This document shows positions 1-8,385 of a DNA stretch of 64,000 bases, piece after piece. This DNA comes from CADEEX01 sp040081555. GTDB lineage: Bacteria; Acidobacteriota; Vicinamibacteria; Vicinamibacterales; CAVVIG01. How positions within the stretch are numbered: the stretch's first letter is position 1; each line of letters opens with the position of its first letter. The stretch covers positions 1-64,000 of the forward strand of contig JBEBGG010000002.1 in NCBI GenBank assembly GCA_040081555.1, read 5' to 3'. The notes beneath the pieces are model-generated. The model did no database searches. It was not told the DNA's origin and worked only from the letters and a program-made list of their open reading frames with translations. The position numbers were made by a program, and so were the translations under genes.

Positions 1-636
1 CGCTTCCACGGCCTGGTGACTCAGCGGATCGTAGAGGCCGATGATCTCTGTGTCCGCTGCCAGCGCATACGGAACGGCGATGTCGCCACCAAAGAGCTTG
101 ACCACCGTCGATGCAATGGCCGTCTTGCCGTTGCCTGACGGCCCATAGATGAACAACGAATGCCGCGCGCTGATGCCCGGGCCGAGCTGGTCGAGCATCC
201 GGTCGGTGAGGACCAGCCGAGAGAATGCTTCTCGCATCGAGGCGCGGGTCACCTCGGAGGCGCCCGCTCGCGATGCCTGCTCCAGATGGCGGCGATACTG
301 GCTCACCGGCACGGGCAAACGGCCGACGTAGGAACTGTGGGCCATGCAGGCCGAAGCCTTGCTTCGGCCGACGTCGGTCAGTCGATACGTATTGGAATGT
401 GGACCGGTCCCGCCGCCAAACATCTCGCAGGCCCGATCGCGCCGCAGCCCGTCGAGCACCGGCTGGATCACGGCGAAGAGCACGCCGAGGCGCGATGCCA
501 GCTCGTTGCCGGTCAGTTCGCCCGCGGCGTGCAATGTCTTCAACACCAGCTGCTGGACCATGTCCGGAGACAGGCCAGTCGCCTCGAGCGTTCGGGGCGC
601 CGCCGGCATGACGGGAGCGTTGGCGATCGTGGTCAG
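1..636 (-). CDS. Winged-helix AAA-type ATPase of the Tad locus (3' end missing)
   Basis: The visible 212 residues are the N-terminal part of a P-loop ATPase; the gene runs off the window start. A winged-helix-like segment (about residues 12-85) precedes a Walker A motif GPSGNGKT at residues 165-172, followed by a stretch consistent with an AAA core. No ATG lies near the expected N-terminus. A strong Shine-Dalgarno sequence AAGGAGG sits 6 nt before an in-frame CTG at 634-636, giving a protein starting (M)TTIANAPVMP, so I place the start at that CTG; the alternative is the ATG ten codons downstream. It directly follows a 31-residue membrane peptide and tadC in the pilus operon. I recall similar proteins beside Tad loci in acidobacteria, so a pilus-associated role is likely, but its substrate is unknown. 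Confidence 0.8.
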   Translation of the reverse strand, partial: MTTIANAPVMPAAPRTLEATGLSPDMVQQLVLKTLHAAGELTGNELASRLGVLFAVIQPVLDGLRRDRACEMFGGGTGPHSNTYRLTDVGRSKASACMAHSSYVGRLPVPVSQYRRHLEQASRAGASEVTRASMREAFSRLVLTDRMLDQLGPGISARHSLFIYGPSGNGKTAIASTVVKLFGGDIAVPYALAADTEIIGLYDPLSHQAVEA

Positions 637-637
637 A

Positions 638-733
638 CTAGTCCTCCTTGGCAAGGCGTGCACGACGACGCATCAGGTAGAGCACGGCCAGCACTGTCAT
701 TCCCGCGAGCATTGCCATCTGTGTAGTGTTCAT
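638..733 (-). CDS. 31-residue single-span membrane peptide in the Tad operon
   Basis: A short open frame between tadC and the AAA ATPase, preceded by the Shine-Dalgarno AAAGGAG 7 nt before the ATG. The product has one hydrophobic segment (about residues 6-20) ending in the basic tail LYLMRRRARLAKED, so it should sit in the inner membrane with the positive tail in the cytoplasm. The stop codon lies 1 nt before the CTG start proposed for the ATPase, and the ATPase ribosome-binding site is inside its last codons, so the two are probably translationally coupled. I do not recognise a named family. A similar peptide with the same VLYxMRRRxRL block is encoded at 27007-27114. Confidence 0.6.
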   Translation of the reverse strand: MNTTQMAMLAGMTVLAVLYLMRRRARLAKED

Positions 734-759
734 CTCTCTTCTCCTTTGTCGAACGGTGG

Positions 760-1674
760 TTAAGTGCCAAACGTCTGCATGAACGTGAGTGCCGCCGGCC
801 CGAGCACGATGACGAAGAATGCCGGAAAGAAGAACAGCACCAACGGGAAGACCAGCTTCACGCCGATCTTCTGCGCCGCCTCTTCCGCGCGCTGACGCCG
901 TTTGGTGCGTGAGGTTTCAGAATGGGTTCGCAGGGCCTGGCCGACGCTGGTGCCGAAGCGGTCCGTCTGGATGAGCATTCCCACCAGACTACGAATGTCG
1001 TCTACCCTGGTGCGATCGGCCAGCGCCTTGAACGCCTCCAGACGCGGCTTGCCAGCCCGTGTCTCGGTATTGACCTGCCGCAGTTCTTCGCCAAGCGCGG
1101 GATAGACAAGCGAGAGTTCTTCCGCACACTTCATCAGCGCTTGATCCAGTCCGGAACCCGCTTCGATGCAAACCACCAGCAGGTCGAGTGCATCGGGCAG
1201 GCCTTCTTCGATCTGTCGCTGGCGCGTCTTGATCTGCCGCTCAACAAACAATCCCGGGCCGAAGAAGCCAATCGCTGCACAGAGGCCACCGACCGCCCAC
1301 CGCTGGCCGCCACCGAGGAGCAGCATCGGCGGCAGGGCCAACAAGACTGGCAGGACCATCTCCGACAAGGACAACACGATGCCGGCCGACGACGACTTGT
1401 ATCCGGCGCGGTGCATTCTGGCGTTCAGTCGGCTGGTTTCCTTCGGCGACTTCTTCACGAAGGTCGCCAGGCTCGCCAAGATGCCCGTGCTCTGCACGTG
1501 CTGGACCGACAGGATCTCGGACAGAATTTGCGGCGTCTTCGAGATGCGGGTGAGCTCGGACAACCGGCGTCCCGTCACTTGATCGCGACCACTCAAGAGC
1601 ACGGCAATTGCCGCAGTCATCAGTAGCACCGAAACGAAGACGCCTGAGACGGCGAGTGTCAGTGGGGTCAGCAT
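760..1674 (-). CDS. tadC: Tad pilus inner-membrane platform protein TadC
   Basis: A 304-residue type II secretion F-family (GspF/TadC) protein. It starts with an N-terminal membrane segment (residues 5-27), has two further hydrophobic segments near residues 105-145, a cytoplasmic helical domain carrying the family pattern ALDLLVVCIEAGSGLDQAL, and a strongly hydrophobic C-terminal span ending LTFMQTFGT. TadB and TadC together form the platform on which the CpaF ATPase acts to polymerise Flp pilin. Its start lies 1 nt after the end of tadB (stop at 1676), consistent with one operon. Length is typical of the family. Confidence 0.93.
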   Translation of the reverse strand: MLTPLTLAVSGVFVSVLLMTAAIAVLLSGRDQVTGRRLSELTRISKTPQILSEILSVQHVQSTGILASLATFVKKSPKETSRLNARMHRAGYKSSSAGIVLSLSEMVLPVLLALPPMLLLGGGQRWAVGGLCAAIGFFGPGLFVERQIKTRQRQIEEGLPDALDLLVVCIEAGSGLDQALMKCAEELSLVYPALGEELRQVNTETRAGKPRLEAFKALADRTRVDDIRSLVGMLIQTDRFGTSVGQALRTHSETSRTKRRQRAEEAAQKIGVKLVFPLVLFFFPAFFVIVLGPAALTFMQTFGT

Positions 1675-1675
1675 G

Positions 1676-2638
1676 TCAGTAGCGGATGTCCACGATCTTC
1701 CGCACGAGGAGGACGCCTACCACCTGCAGGCCAGACGCCACCATCAGCATGCGCTGACCAAGCGGGTTGGTCGCCAGCAGCTGCATCTGTTCGGGATTGA
1801 GCAACATCAGTAGGAGGGCCAGCACGGGCGGCATGGCCGCCAACACGTAGGCCGTCATGCGTCCGTGTGCGGACTTGACACGAACTTCGCGCTTGATCTT
1901 GAAACGCTCGCGCATGACCGAGGCCAGCCGGTCGAGCACTTCTGAGAGATTGCCTCCGGTCTCGCGCTGCGTGAGCACCGCGGTCACGAAGAAGCGCGCG
2001 TCGAGCAACGGGATGCGCTCAGCAAAGCTCTTGAGCGCGTCGTTGAGCTGGCCGCCGTAATTCTGCCGTTCGAAGAGCAGCTTGAATTCTGGGCCGACGG
2101 GCGACGGCATCTCTTCCGCGGCGATCTTGAGCCCAGTCGCAAACGCGTGGCCGGCCCGCAACGCGCGCGAGATCAAGTCGACGGCCTCGGGGAACTGCTC
2201 CTCAAACTTGTGCAGGCGGCGAGCGCGTATCATTCGCACAACGACGAGAGGCAGGAAGCCGCCGCTGAGGGCGGTGAGCAGCGTGATCCACCAGACGCCA
2301 AGGTACTGCTGCGCAGCGAATGCGCCGGCCATGAAGCCAGTCCCCGACAGCAGCAGAAACTTTCCCAGCGAGAGTTTCAATCCCGATGCGTCGAGCAGGG
2401 TCGTGAGCGACGCGAAGTGGCTCTCGAAATTGACCAGCAGCCGATTCAGCGCGGTGATCTCGCTCAGCGCCGCTTCTTCCTTGGTCAGCAGCACCTTGAT
2501 CTCGATGTTGCTCTTCTCGGCACGCAGACGCTTTTGCAGGGCCGCATGCTCGCGGTCCTCAGGAGCGGCGACGAACCACCAGTAGGCGCCGACAACCAAG
2601 GCGACGGTGGTAGCGAATGTGAGGAGTGGAATCAGCAT
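1676..2638 (-). CDS. tadB: Tad pilus inner-membrane platform protein TadB
   Basis: A 320-residue type II secretion F-family protein. It has an N-terminal hydrophobic span, a pair of spans around residues 90-135, the cytoplasmic T2SSF domain (FEEQFPEAVDLISRALRAG, then residues up to about 265 including TQRETGGNLSEVLDRLA) and a C-terminal span pair. It is the partner of TadC in the Flp assembly platform. It lies 14 nt downstream of cpaF and immediately upstream of tadC, the usual Tad order. Confidence 0.93.
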   Translation of the reverse strand: MLIPLLTFATTVALVVGAYWWFVAAPEDREHAALQKRLRAEKSNIEIKVLLTKEEAALSEITALNRLLVNFESHFASLTTLLDASGLKLSLGKFLLLSGTGFMAGAFAAQQYLGVWWITLLTALSGGFLPLVVVRMIRARRLHKFEEQFPEAVDLISRALRAGHAFATGLKIAAEEMPSPVGPEFKLLFERQNYGGQLNDALKSFAERIPLLDARFFVTAVLTQRETGGNLSEVLDRLASVMRERFKIKREVRVKSAHGRMTAYVLAAMPPVLALLLMLLNPEQMQLLATNPLGQRMLMVASGLQVVGVLLVRKIVDIRY

Positions 2639-2652
2639 GCGTAGCCTCTCGC

Positions 2653-3987
2653 CTAGGCGGCCGAACGGACCTGATCAAACATCTCCGCCGCCAGCTGACG
2701 GCCAGCCGTGAGAATCTTCTCGGCGCACTTGGGCCGAATACCAGTGGCGCGGAAGCGCCCGCGGACGCGGCCGTCTTCGCCAATGCCCTGCTTCTCGAAC
2801 AGAAAGATTTCCTGTGTCGTCAAGACCTCACCTTCCATGCCGGTCACTTCCGTGATTCCGGTAACCAGCCGACGACCATCAGAGAGGCGCGCGACCTGCA
2901 CGATCAGATGCACCGCGGAGGCGACCTGCTGCCGAATCGCTTTCTCTGGAAGATTCAGGCTGGCCATGGCGACCATCGTGTCCAGGCGGTGCAGGGCATC
3001 GCGGGCGGTATTGGCATGGATGGTGGTCAGCCCGCCATCGTGACCGGTGTTCATCGACTGCAGCATGTCGATGGCTTCTTCGCCGCGGATTTCGCCCAGG
3101 ACGATCCGATCCGGTCGCATACGCAGGGCGTTGACCAGCAGGTCACGCTGCTTGATAGCGCCCTTCCCTTCGATGTTGGCCGGCCGCGTTTCGAGCCGGA
3201 CCACGTGACGCTGACGCAGTGACAGCTCCGCCGCGTCCTCGATCGTCACGATACGTTCGCCGTCCGAGATGAAGCTGGACAACACGTTCAGCATCGTCGT
3301 CTTTCCAGAGCCGGTGCCTCCGGACACGATGATGTTGAGACGCGTAGCCACCGCGGCTTCGAGAAAATCGAGCATCGCCTGGGTCATCGACTCGCGAGCC
3401 ACGAGGTCCTGAGCGGCCAGCCGATCGGTGCGAAATCGGCGGATGGACACACATGGGCCGTCGAGCGCCACCGGCGGAATGACCGCGTTGACACGAGACC
3501 CATCAGCCAGGCGAGCATCGACCATCGGACTCGATTCGTCGATGCGCCGGCCGACGGCGCTGACAATGCGCTCGATGATCCGCATGAGATGACGGTCGTC
3601 CTTGAAGACGATATTCGTCAGTTCGATCAGGCCATTGCGTTCCACATAGATCTGGTCGTGCCGGTTGATCAGAATGTCGGAGATTGCCGGGTCTTTGAGC
3701 AACGCCTCGATCGGGCCGAGACCGAACAGCTCGTTGAGAACGTCCGTGGTCAGGGCCTCACGTTCCGCAAAGCTGAGCGGGGTCGTCTCGGCTTCGCGTG
3801 TGAGCATCGCGCCGATGAGGTTGCGAATCTCTGGTTCCGCTTCTTCGCGTTTCACATAGGCGAGGCGGTCGAGGTCGAGGCGGTCGAGCAGCGCCTGATG
3901 AATGCGGCTCTTGAGCTGCTGATAGTCCTCGCGCCGAGTGTCCACTTCCAGCGCGGGACGGGAGGTTGGGGCAAACAGTGTGTTCAT
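2653..3987 (-). CDS. cpaF: Tad pilus assembly ATPase CpaF/TadA
   Basis: A 444-residue secretion ATPase of the GspE/VirB11 superfamily that powers Flp pilin polymerisation at the cytoplasmic face of the TadB/TadC platform. Visible motifs are Walker A GGTGSGKTTM (about 223-232), an Asp box IVTIEDAAEL, the Walker B-like LGEIRGEEA (about 297-305) and a His box GHDGGLTTIHANT (about 315-327). The N-terminal domain has the usual helical leader before the LLKDPAISDILIN segment. It is followed by tadB 14 nt downstream and preceded by cpaE 26 nt upstream. Confidence 0.96.
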   Translation of the reverse strand: MNTLFAPTSRPALEVDTRREDYQQLKSRIHQALLDRLDLDRLAYVKREEAEPEIRNLIGAMLTREAETTPLSFAEREALTTDVLNELFGLGPIEALLKDPAISDILINRHDQIYVERNGLIELTNIVFKDDRHLMRIIERIVSAVGRRIDESSPMVDARLADGSRVNAVIPPVALDGPCVSIRRFRTDRLAAQDLVARESMTQAMLDFLEAAVATRLNIIVSGGTGSGKTTMLNVLSSFISDGERIVTIEDAAELSLRQRHVVRLETRPANIEGKGAIKQRDLLVNALRMRPDRIVLGEIRGEEAIDMLQSMNTGHDGGLTTIHANTARDALHRLDTMVAMASLNLPEKAIRQQVASAVHLIVQVARLSDGRRLVTGITEVTGMEGEVLTTQEIFLFEKQGIGEDGRVRGRFRATGIRPKCAEKILTAGRQLAAEMFDQVRSAA

Positions 3988-4013
3988 GAACGAATTCCTT
4001 CGGCCTGGCCGGG

Positions 4014-5156
4014 TTACTTCCGCGCTGACAGCCAGCCGAACAGCCGGCCAGTATCCTCGGCGGTCTCGGTACCGGTGGTGGCCGTTGCCTTGCCCTCGAG
4101 AGACTTCGCCATCGCGTAGAACGCTTCGGCAAGCCGACCCTGAGATGTGGATGCCACGGGCACGCCCTTGTTGGCGGCCGACATGGCTTGACGGTAGTCA
4201 TTCGGCAGCACGTGCTCAATCGGCACGCTGACCGCCTTGGCGATGTCTTCGAGCGAGATCTCCGAGCTGCGGTCCGAGCGGTTGACGATCACCTTGACGC
4301 GATCGCCGTAGCGCTGTTGCAGGCGCTTGACCAGCGGCTGCGCGTTCTTGACCGTCGGTAGTTCCTGATTGACGACGACGAAAATCGCGGTGGTCGAATC
4401 GAGTGATTCGAGCAACGCCAGGTCCCGGCGCGGCACATCCAGAATCACGAAGGGCTTGAATGAATGGACGAACTCGAGCAGTGTGCGAACATGCTGGGGA
4501 TCGATGCTGCCGGGCACCCGCGTTGAGGCCGCGAGCAGATCGAGTCCCGACTTGGTCTTGGTGAGCAGTCCGCTCAAGAATGCCGCGTCGAGACGATGCG
4601 TGTTCTCAAGCGCCTCAATGACGGTGAAACGAGGGGCCACCCCGAGGAACACGGCCGTGTCACCGGTGCCAACGTGCAGGTCGATCAGCAATGTTTCACG
4701 CCGGCTGCGCGCCAGCGCTTCGGCCAGGTTGACCGCCACCGTCGTGGCGCCGACTCCGCCTTTGGCGCCAATTACCGCCACGAGATGGGTGTCAACGGTG
4801 GGCGTGACCTTTGGAACAATCAAGCGATCCAGCGAACTGCGGAGGGTGTCCGCGGTCAGCGGTTCGACCGCCACCTCGGTCACTCCGGCGCGCATCGCTT
4901 CAAGCATCAACTCCGGCTCAAAGGCTTTGGCGATGAGCGCGATGGCGGTCGACGGAAACCGCCGCTTGATCAGCGAGACCAGTGCCAGGTTGTTCCGGTC
5001 CGTGCGTACGTCGAGGAGCACGGCGTCCGGCATCCCCATGGGCCGGGTCGTGGTCAGCACATCTGGCTGGATCGACGCCGGCTTCATGCCCAAATCCTTG
5101 ACGAGCAGTTCGAGCTCTCGCCCGTCTCCCCCGATGATTGCGACAGTGCTGCTCAA
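4014..5156 (-). CDS. cpaE: Pilus localisation MinD/ParA-like ATPase CpaE/TadZ
   Basis: CpaE/TadZ proteins couple a receiver-like N-terminal domain to a MinD/ParA ATPase and position the Tad machine at a cell site. Here a receiver-like domain (residues 1-115, MPDAVLLDVRTDRNN) is followed by a deviant Walker A GAKGGVGATTVAVNLA at about residue 130. An open frame continues to 5276, but that would overlap cpaC by 83 nt and add 40 basic, low-hydrophobicity residues. I prefer the TTG at 5154-5156, where the receiver domain begins (LSSTVAIIGGDG); this leaves a 37-nt gap to the cpaC stop. The start is inferred; the identity is firm. Confidence 0.88.
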   Translation of the reverse strand: MSSTVAIIGGDGRELELLVKDLGMKPASIQPDVLTTTRPMGMPDAVLLDVRTDRNNLALVSLIKRRFPSTAIALIAKAFEPELMLEAMRAGVTEVAVEPLTADTLRSSLDRLIVPKVTPTVDTHLVAVIGAKGGVGATTVAVNLAEALARSRRETLLIDLHVGTGDTAVFLGVAPRFTVIEALENTHRLDAAFLSGLLTKTKSGLDLLAASTRVPGSIDPQHVRTLLEFVHSFKPFVILDVPRRDLALLESLDSTTAIFVVVNQELPTVKNAQPLVKRLQQRYGDRVKVIVNRSDRSSEISLEDIAKAVSVPIEHVLPNDYRQAMSAANKGVPVASTSQGRLAEAFYAMAKSLEGKATATTGTETAEDTGRLFGWLSARK

Positions 5157-5193
5157 GACCTGACCTCGTGCTCTGACCCTGACATGTGAGTGA

Positions 5194-6576
5194 TCAATTC
5201 GATTTCTTTCCGGCTGCCGCGGTGCCACCCCGCACACGGTTAAGCAGCGCGGACGCATCGTCTTGGAGAAACTCATCCGCGCTGGTCGGCAGCGTCGGCA
5301 CTTCGTCCGGATTGAGCGGACGAACCAGGTGCGGTGTGACGAGTACCATCAGCTCGGTCTTCTGCTGACGGAGTGCACGGCTCTTGAACAGCGCGCCAAT
5401 GATCGGCAAGTTGCCCAGGATGGGAATCGCCGAACGATCTGTCTGCGCGATGTTGTTCATGAGCCCGGCGATCGCAAATGACTGCCCGTCTCGAAGCTCG
5501 ACTTCGGTGTCGGCCTTTCGCGTCGACAGGGCCGGGATTCTGAATCCGGAGAGCGTGACGCCATTTGCGAAGTCGAGGGTGCTGACCTCCGGTTTGATGT
5601 TCAGGCGAATCATGTCGCCCGCGATCGTCGGCGTGAAGGCGAGGCGGACTCCGAATTCCTTGTAGACCACCGAGACGGCACCGGCTCCGCCTGAGCCACC
5701 TTGCACCACCGGGACAGGGACCTCACCGCCGGCGAGAAAGCTGGCCTCCTTGCCGTTGTAGGCGATCAGGTTCGGTTCAGCGAGCGTCTGAAGCAGTCCT
5801 TTGGATTCGAGCGCCTTCAGCACACCACCAATGTTCTCCTTCGTGTTGAACAAGAAGATGTTTAGAAAGTCACTGAATGTCAGCTTGTCGTCTTCGAACG
5901 ACGGCGCCGAGAATTGTTGGGTGCTGGTGCGGCCGACCCAGTCCCTGGAGCCCAAGGCTCCGGTGAAGAACGACACGCCCGATTCCCGCAGCGCCTGACG
6001 ATTCACTTCAGCGAAGCGCACCTGTAGCATCACTTGCTGGCTGCCAAGGCCTGAGGGTGTCTGGAGCAGGTTGATCAGGGCCAGCTTCGGCGCGGCCTTG
6101 GAGGCAATCTGGCCCGCCTTCAGCATGACGTCGTTGCTCGACACGCCGCCAGACAGGGTCAGTGACTCCTCTGTCGTCGTCACGGTGATGTTCTCTCCGG
6201 GAAACTGGGAGCGCAGCAACTGCTGCAGGGGGCTGCTTGGCGGCTCGACGACAACGTCAAACTGCAGACGATTGGCGCCGGCTCCTCCCCAGACGATCAA
6301 GCTCACGGTACCGGCGGACTTACCGTCGACCAGCACCTCTCTGGGCGCCACAACGACGGCGTCAGCGATGGCGGGGTTGGTGATGGCGATCCGATTCACG
6401 TCGAACTCGGTCGTGACCACCGTCGACCGTCCGGCCATGACATTAATGCGGGCCACCGCGGGGGTCTGGGCCGAGGCGAGGCCGGCAAAGGCCAGCGTCA
6501 GGAGCGTGGCCGCGAGCGCAGCCAGTCGTGTGCGCATGGCCGCGCCTGTCGTGAATGTCGCGTGTCCGATACTCAT
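5194..6576 (-). CDS. cpaC: Tad pilus outer-membrane secretin CpaC/RcpA
   Basis: The outer-membrane channel of the Flp pilus. The product shows a Sec signal peptide (hydrophobic ALAATLLTLAFAGLASA), an N-terminal pilus-formation domain with RSTVVTTEFDVNRIAITNP, a BON-like segment (ENITVTTTEESLTLSGGV), and a C-terminal secretin domain with a glycine-rich gate (VVQGGSGGAGAVSV) and the signature ending in PILGNLPIIGALFKSR. The first ATG overlaps the cpaB stop as ATGA (6573-6576), which supports this start. An internal ATG at 6535-6537 gives a more conventional signal peptide and is the alternative. Confidence 0.94.
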   Translation of the reverse strand: MSIGHATFTTGAAMRTRLAALAATLLTLAFAGLASAQTPAVARINVMAGRSTVVTTEFDVNRIAITNPAIADAVVVAPREVLVDGKSAGTVSLIVWGGAGANRLQFDVVVEPPSSPLQQLLRSQFPGENITVTTTEESLTLSGGVSSNDVMLKAGQIASKAAPKLALINLLQTPSGLGSQQVMLQVRFAEVNRQALRESGVSFFTGALGSRDWVGRTSTQQFSAPSFEDDKLTFSDFLNIFLFNTKENIGGVLKALESKGLLQTLAEPNLIAYNGKEASFLAGGEVPVPVVQGGSGGAGAVSVVYKEFGVRLAFTPTIAGDMIRLNIKPEVSTLDFANGVTLSGFRIPALSTRKADTEVELRDGQSFAIAGLMNNIAQTDRSAIPILGNLPIIGALFKSRALRQQKTELMVLVTPHLVRPLNPDEVPTLPTSADEFLQDDASALLNRVRGGTAAAGKKSN

Positions 6577-7457
6577 TGCAATGTCTCTTCGCTGCGCTTG
6601 GCTCCGCGAATCGCTTCGACGCTATAGCGGACCGGCGCTGGGGGAACAACAACTGGAGGGGGGGCGACGACGCGCACCGGCCGTGGGGCGACGCGGACGC
6701 TCTTGTCGATCGCGGGCGTGGGCGCCGGCGGAGGAACGAGGAAGGGCTCGCCAAACAGTGTGGCCGTCTTGCTGCCCGGAGTTGTCGTCGGTTCGACGTC
6801 CATGGGGTTTCGGAGCGACAGCATGATCTGGCCGTCGTTCGAGGCCAGCACCACGCGCTCGGCGTCACTTGGTGCGAGGAGCAGCGTCACGACGGAGGAC
6901 GGCATCGCTTCAGCGGGTTTGGATTTGTCTTGTGCGTAACTGGTGCCCGCGGTCAGCACGGTCACGTTGCCGACCACCACACGAGTGACGCTGGTCTGGT
7001 CCTGCTGTTTCAGTGTCACCAGCACGTCGACTCGAGTGCCAGGCGTCACGAATCCGGCAACGCCGACGACCTCGTTGACGCGTACCGAGATGGCGCGCAT
7101 GCCGGTGGGAATGGTCGGTGGCAGGCCCGCACCGGCTTCAAGGGGCGCCAGTTTCGTTTCAGAAAGCGGCTCGTTCTCAAGCAGGGCGGACACGACGCCG
7201 CGATTGACAACCTGCTCGAGTTTCTCAAATGCCCCGGGCAGCTTAGCGCTTGACGGCCAGGCGACGAGCTTGACGTCGGCGTCGGTGACCCGGGCGCCAG
7301 CCGGAAGTGCATGGGTCGCCGCCACCACGAAGGTGTGCGCGACTTCAACCTCGCGGACCGGCATGCTCTTGACGGCGCGATAGACGCCGAAGCTGGCGAG
7401 CCCCGCGGTCGCAACGGCGATGACCACAACGATGAGCGTGCGTGAATTGCGATTCAT
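6573..7457 (-). CDS. cpaB: Flp pilus assembly protein CpaB/RcpC
   Basis: A 294-residue periplasmic, membrane-anchored Tad protein with an SAF domain. The start at 7455-7457 follows GAAGGG and begins directly with the membrane anchor (NRNSRTLIVVVIAVATAGLA). The open frame extends to 7544 but those 29 residues precede the anchor and overlap the prepilin peptidase gene. The SAF segment begins ATHALPAGARVTDADVKLVAW, and the RcpC/CpaB domain follows with GVAGFVTPGTRVDVLVTL. The C-terminal 60 residues are rich in proline and valine. It overlaps cpaC by the ATGA tetranucleotide. Confidence 0.92.
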   Translation of the reverse strand: MNRNSRTLIVVVIAVATAGLASFGVYRAVKSMPVREVEVAHTFVVAATHALPAGARVTDADVKLVAWPSSAKLPGAFEKLEQVVNRGVVSALLENEPLSETKLAPLEAGAGLPPTIPTGMRAISVRVNEVVGVAGFVTPGTRVDVLVTLKQQDQTSVTRVVVGNVTVLTAGTSYAQDKSKPAEAMPSSVVTLLLAPSDAERVVLASNDGQIMLSLRNPMDVEPTTTPGSKTATLFGEPFLVPPPAPTPAIDKSVRVAPRPVRVVAPPPVVVPPAPVRYSVEAIRGAKRSEETLQ

Positions 7458-7494
7458 AATCGAGAACCCTTCAGAGTCGTGTGCAACCTGAGCG

Positions 7495-8019
7495 TCAGTG
7501 CCACAGCAGGGCGCCGGCCGTACCCACCGCAATTGGCAGGGCATACGGCAGGCGAGTGCCGCGGGCTTGCGACAGCGTCAATTCCGACAGCGGACTGATG
7601 CCGGCGATGCGCCAATGGGTTAGTAGCAGCGACACGTTGGCGATAGCGTGCTTGAGATACCCAGTGGCCAGCGAGACGAGGATTGCCAGCACGCCGCCGG
7701 CCACCATCGTGTACATCGACATCCAGAAGGCGTCGCGAGGCGCGATCCACGCGCCCACCGCAGCCGCCAGCTTCACGTCACCGGCGCCCAGGCCGCCAAG
7801 TGCAAAAAATGGAAGGAACAGCGCGCAGCCGGTGAACCAGCCTCCAGCGCTTGTCAGTAATCCCGAGACACCGTGTGTCGCCATCGCATATCCGAGAGCA
7901 GCCGCGGCGGCGCCAAACGTCAGCGCATTTGGAATGCGCCGGGTTCGCAGGTCGAAACCCGAAGCCGCGAGCGCAACGGCGAGCGCGGCTAGATGTTGAG
8001 GTTGCAGACTTGCGTTCAT
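7495..8019 (-). CDS. cpaA: Prepilin peptidase CpaA/TadV (type IV leader peptidase family)
   Basis: A short 174-residue A24-type aspartic prepilin peptidase lacking the N-terminal methylase domain, as in other TadV/CpaA proteins. Both catalytic aspartates are visible: FDLRTRRIPN near residue 22 and GLGAGDVKLAAA near residue 76 (GxGD motif). Several hydrophobic spans fill the rest. The start at 8017-8019 follows GAGACAGG; the frame extends 20 codons further upstream without a site. It should process the Flp pilin encoded just upstream at 8114-8287. Confidence 0.92.
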   Translation of the reverse strand: MNASLQPQHLAALAVALAASGFDLRTRRIPNALTFGAAAAALGYAMATHGVSGLLTSAGGWFTGCALFLPFFALGGLGAGDVKLAAAVGAWIAPRDAFWMSMYTMVAGGVLAILVSLATGYLKHAIANVSLLLTHWRIAGISPLSELTLSQARGTRLPYALPIAVGTAGALLWH

Positions 8020-8113
8020 GTGCCTGTCTCTTGGTCTATGTTCGTGCTGTGACGCTGAGAAGTGCGGTCGGGCGGCCACTTATACGTGGCCGGCCCGACT
8101 CTTGGTGTTGCTG

Positions 8114-8287
8114 CTACGAGCCGGTCGCGACGCTGGTGCTGATGGCGGTGAACTGGCCGCTCAGTGCGGTCTTGACACCAGACATCGCCGTGGTCACACC
8201 GAGGGCGATGATCGCTGCCAACAGGGCGTATTCGATCAGGTCCTGGCCTTCCGTCTCCTGAATGAATCGAGCAAAGAACTTCTTCAT
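8114..8287 (-). CDS. flp: Flp-family type IVb pilin
   Basis: A 57-residue pilin, the major subunit expected for this Tad machine. It carries the Flp processing site: a short basic leader MKKFFARFIQETEG, then cleavage after Gly14, giving a mature protein starting QDLIEYALLAAIIALGV. The Glu5 and Tyr6 pair of the mature Flp motif is intact. The C-terminal part is small and serine/threonine-rich. A good Shine-Dalgarno sequence AAGGAGAT lies 6 nt before the ATG. It is the first gene of the pilus operon, 98 nt downstream of a GT87-like gene and 94 nt upstream of the prepilin peptidase. The pseudopilins TadE/TadF and the TadD and TadG proteins are not in the window. Confidence 0.93.
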   Translation of the reverse strand: MKKFFARFIQETEGQDLIEYALLAAIIALGVTTAMSGVKTALSGQFTAISTSVATGS

Positions 8288-8385
8288 CTAGCTATCTCCT
8301 TGAACTGGGCTGTTGCCGATCGCGTCCGTCCACCGCGGGCTGCGGAGCGACGCTGAGTGTTCTATCGGCGATGGACGCGGTGAGG

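Noticed and set aside
4369..5163. 264-codon plus-strand open frame over cpaE
   Set aside because: Serine/arginine-rich antisense shadow of a firmly identified cpaE gene.
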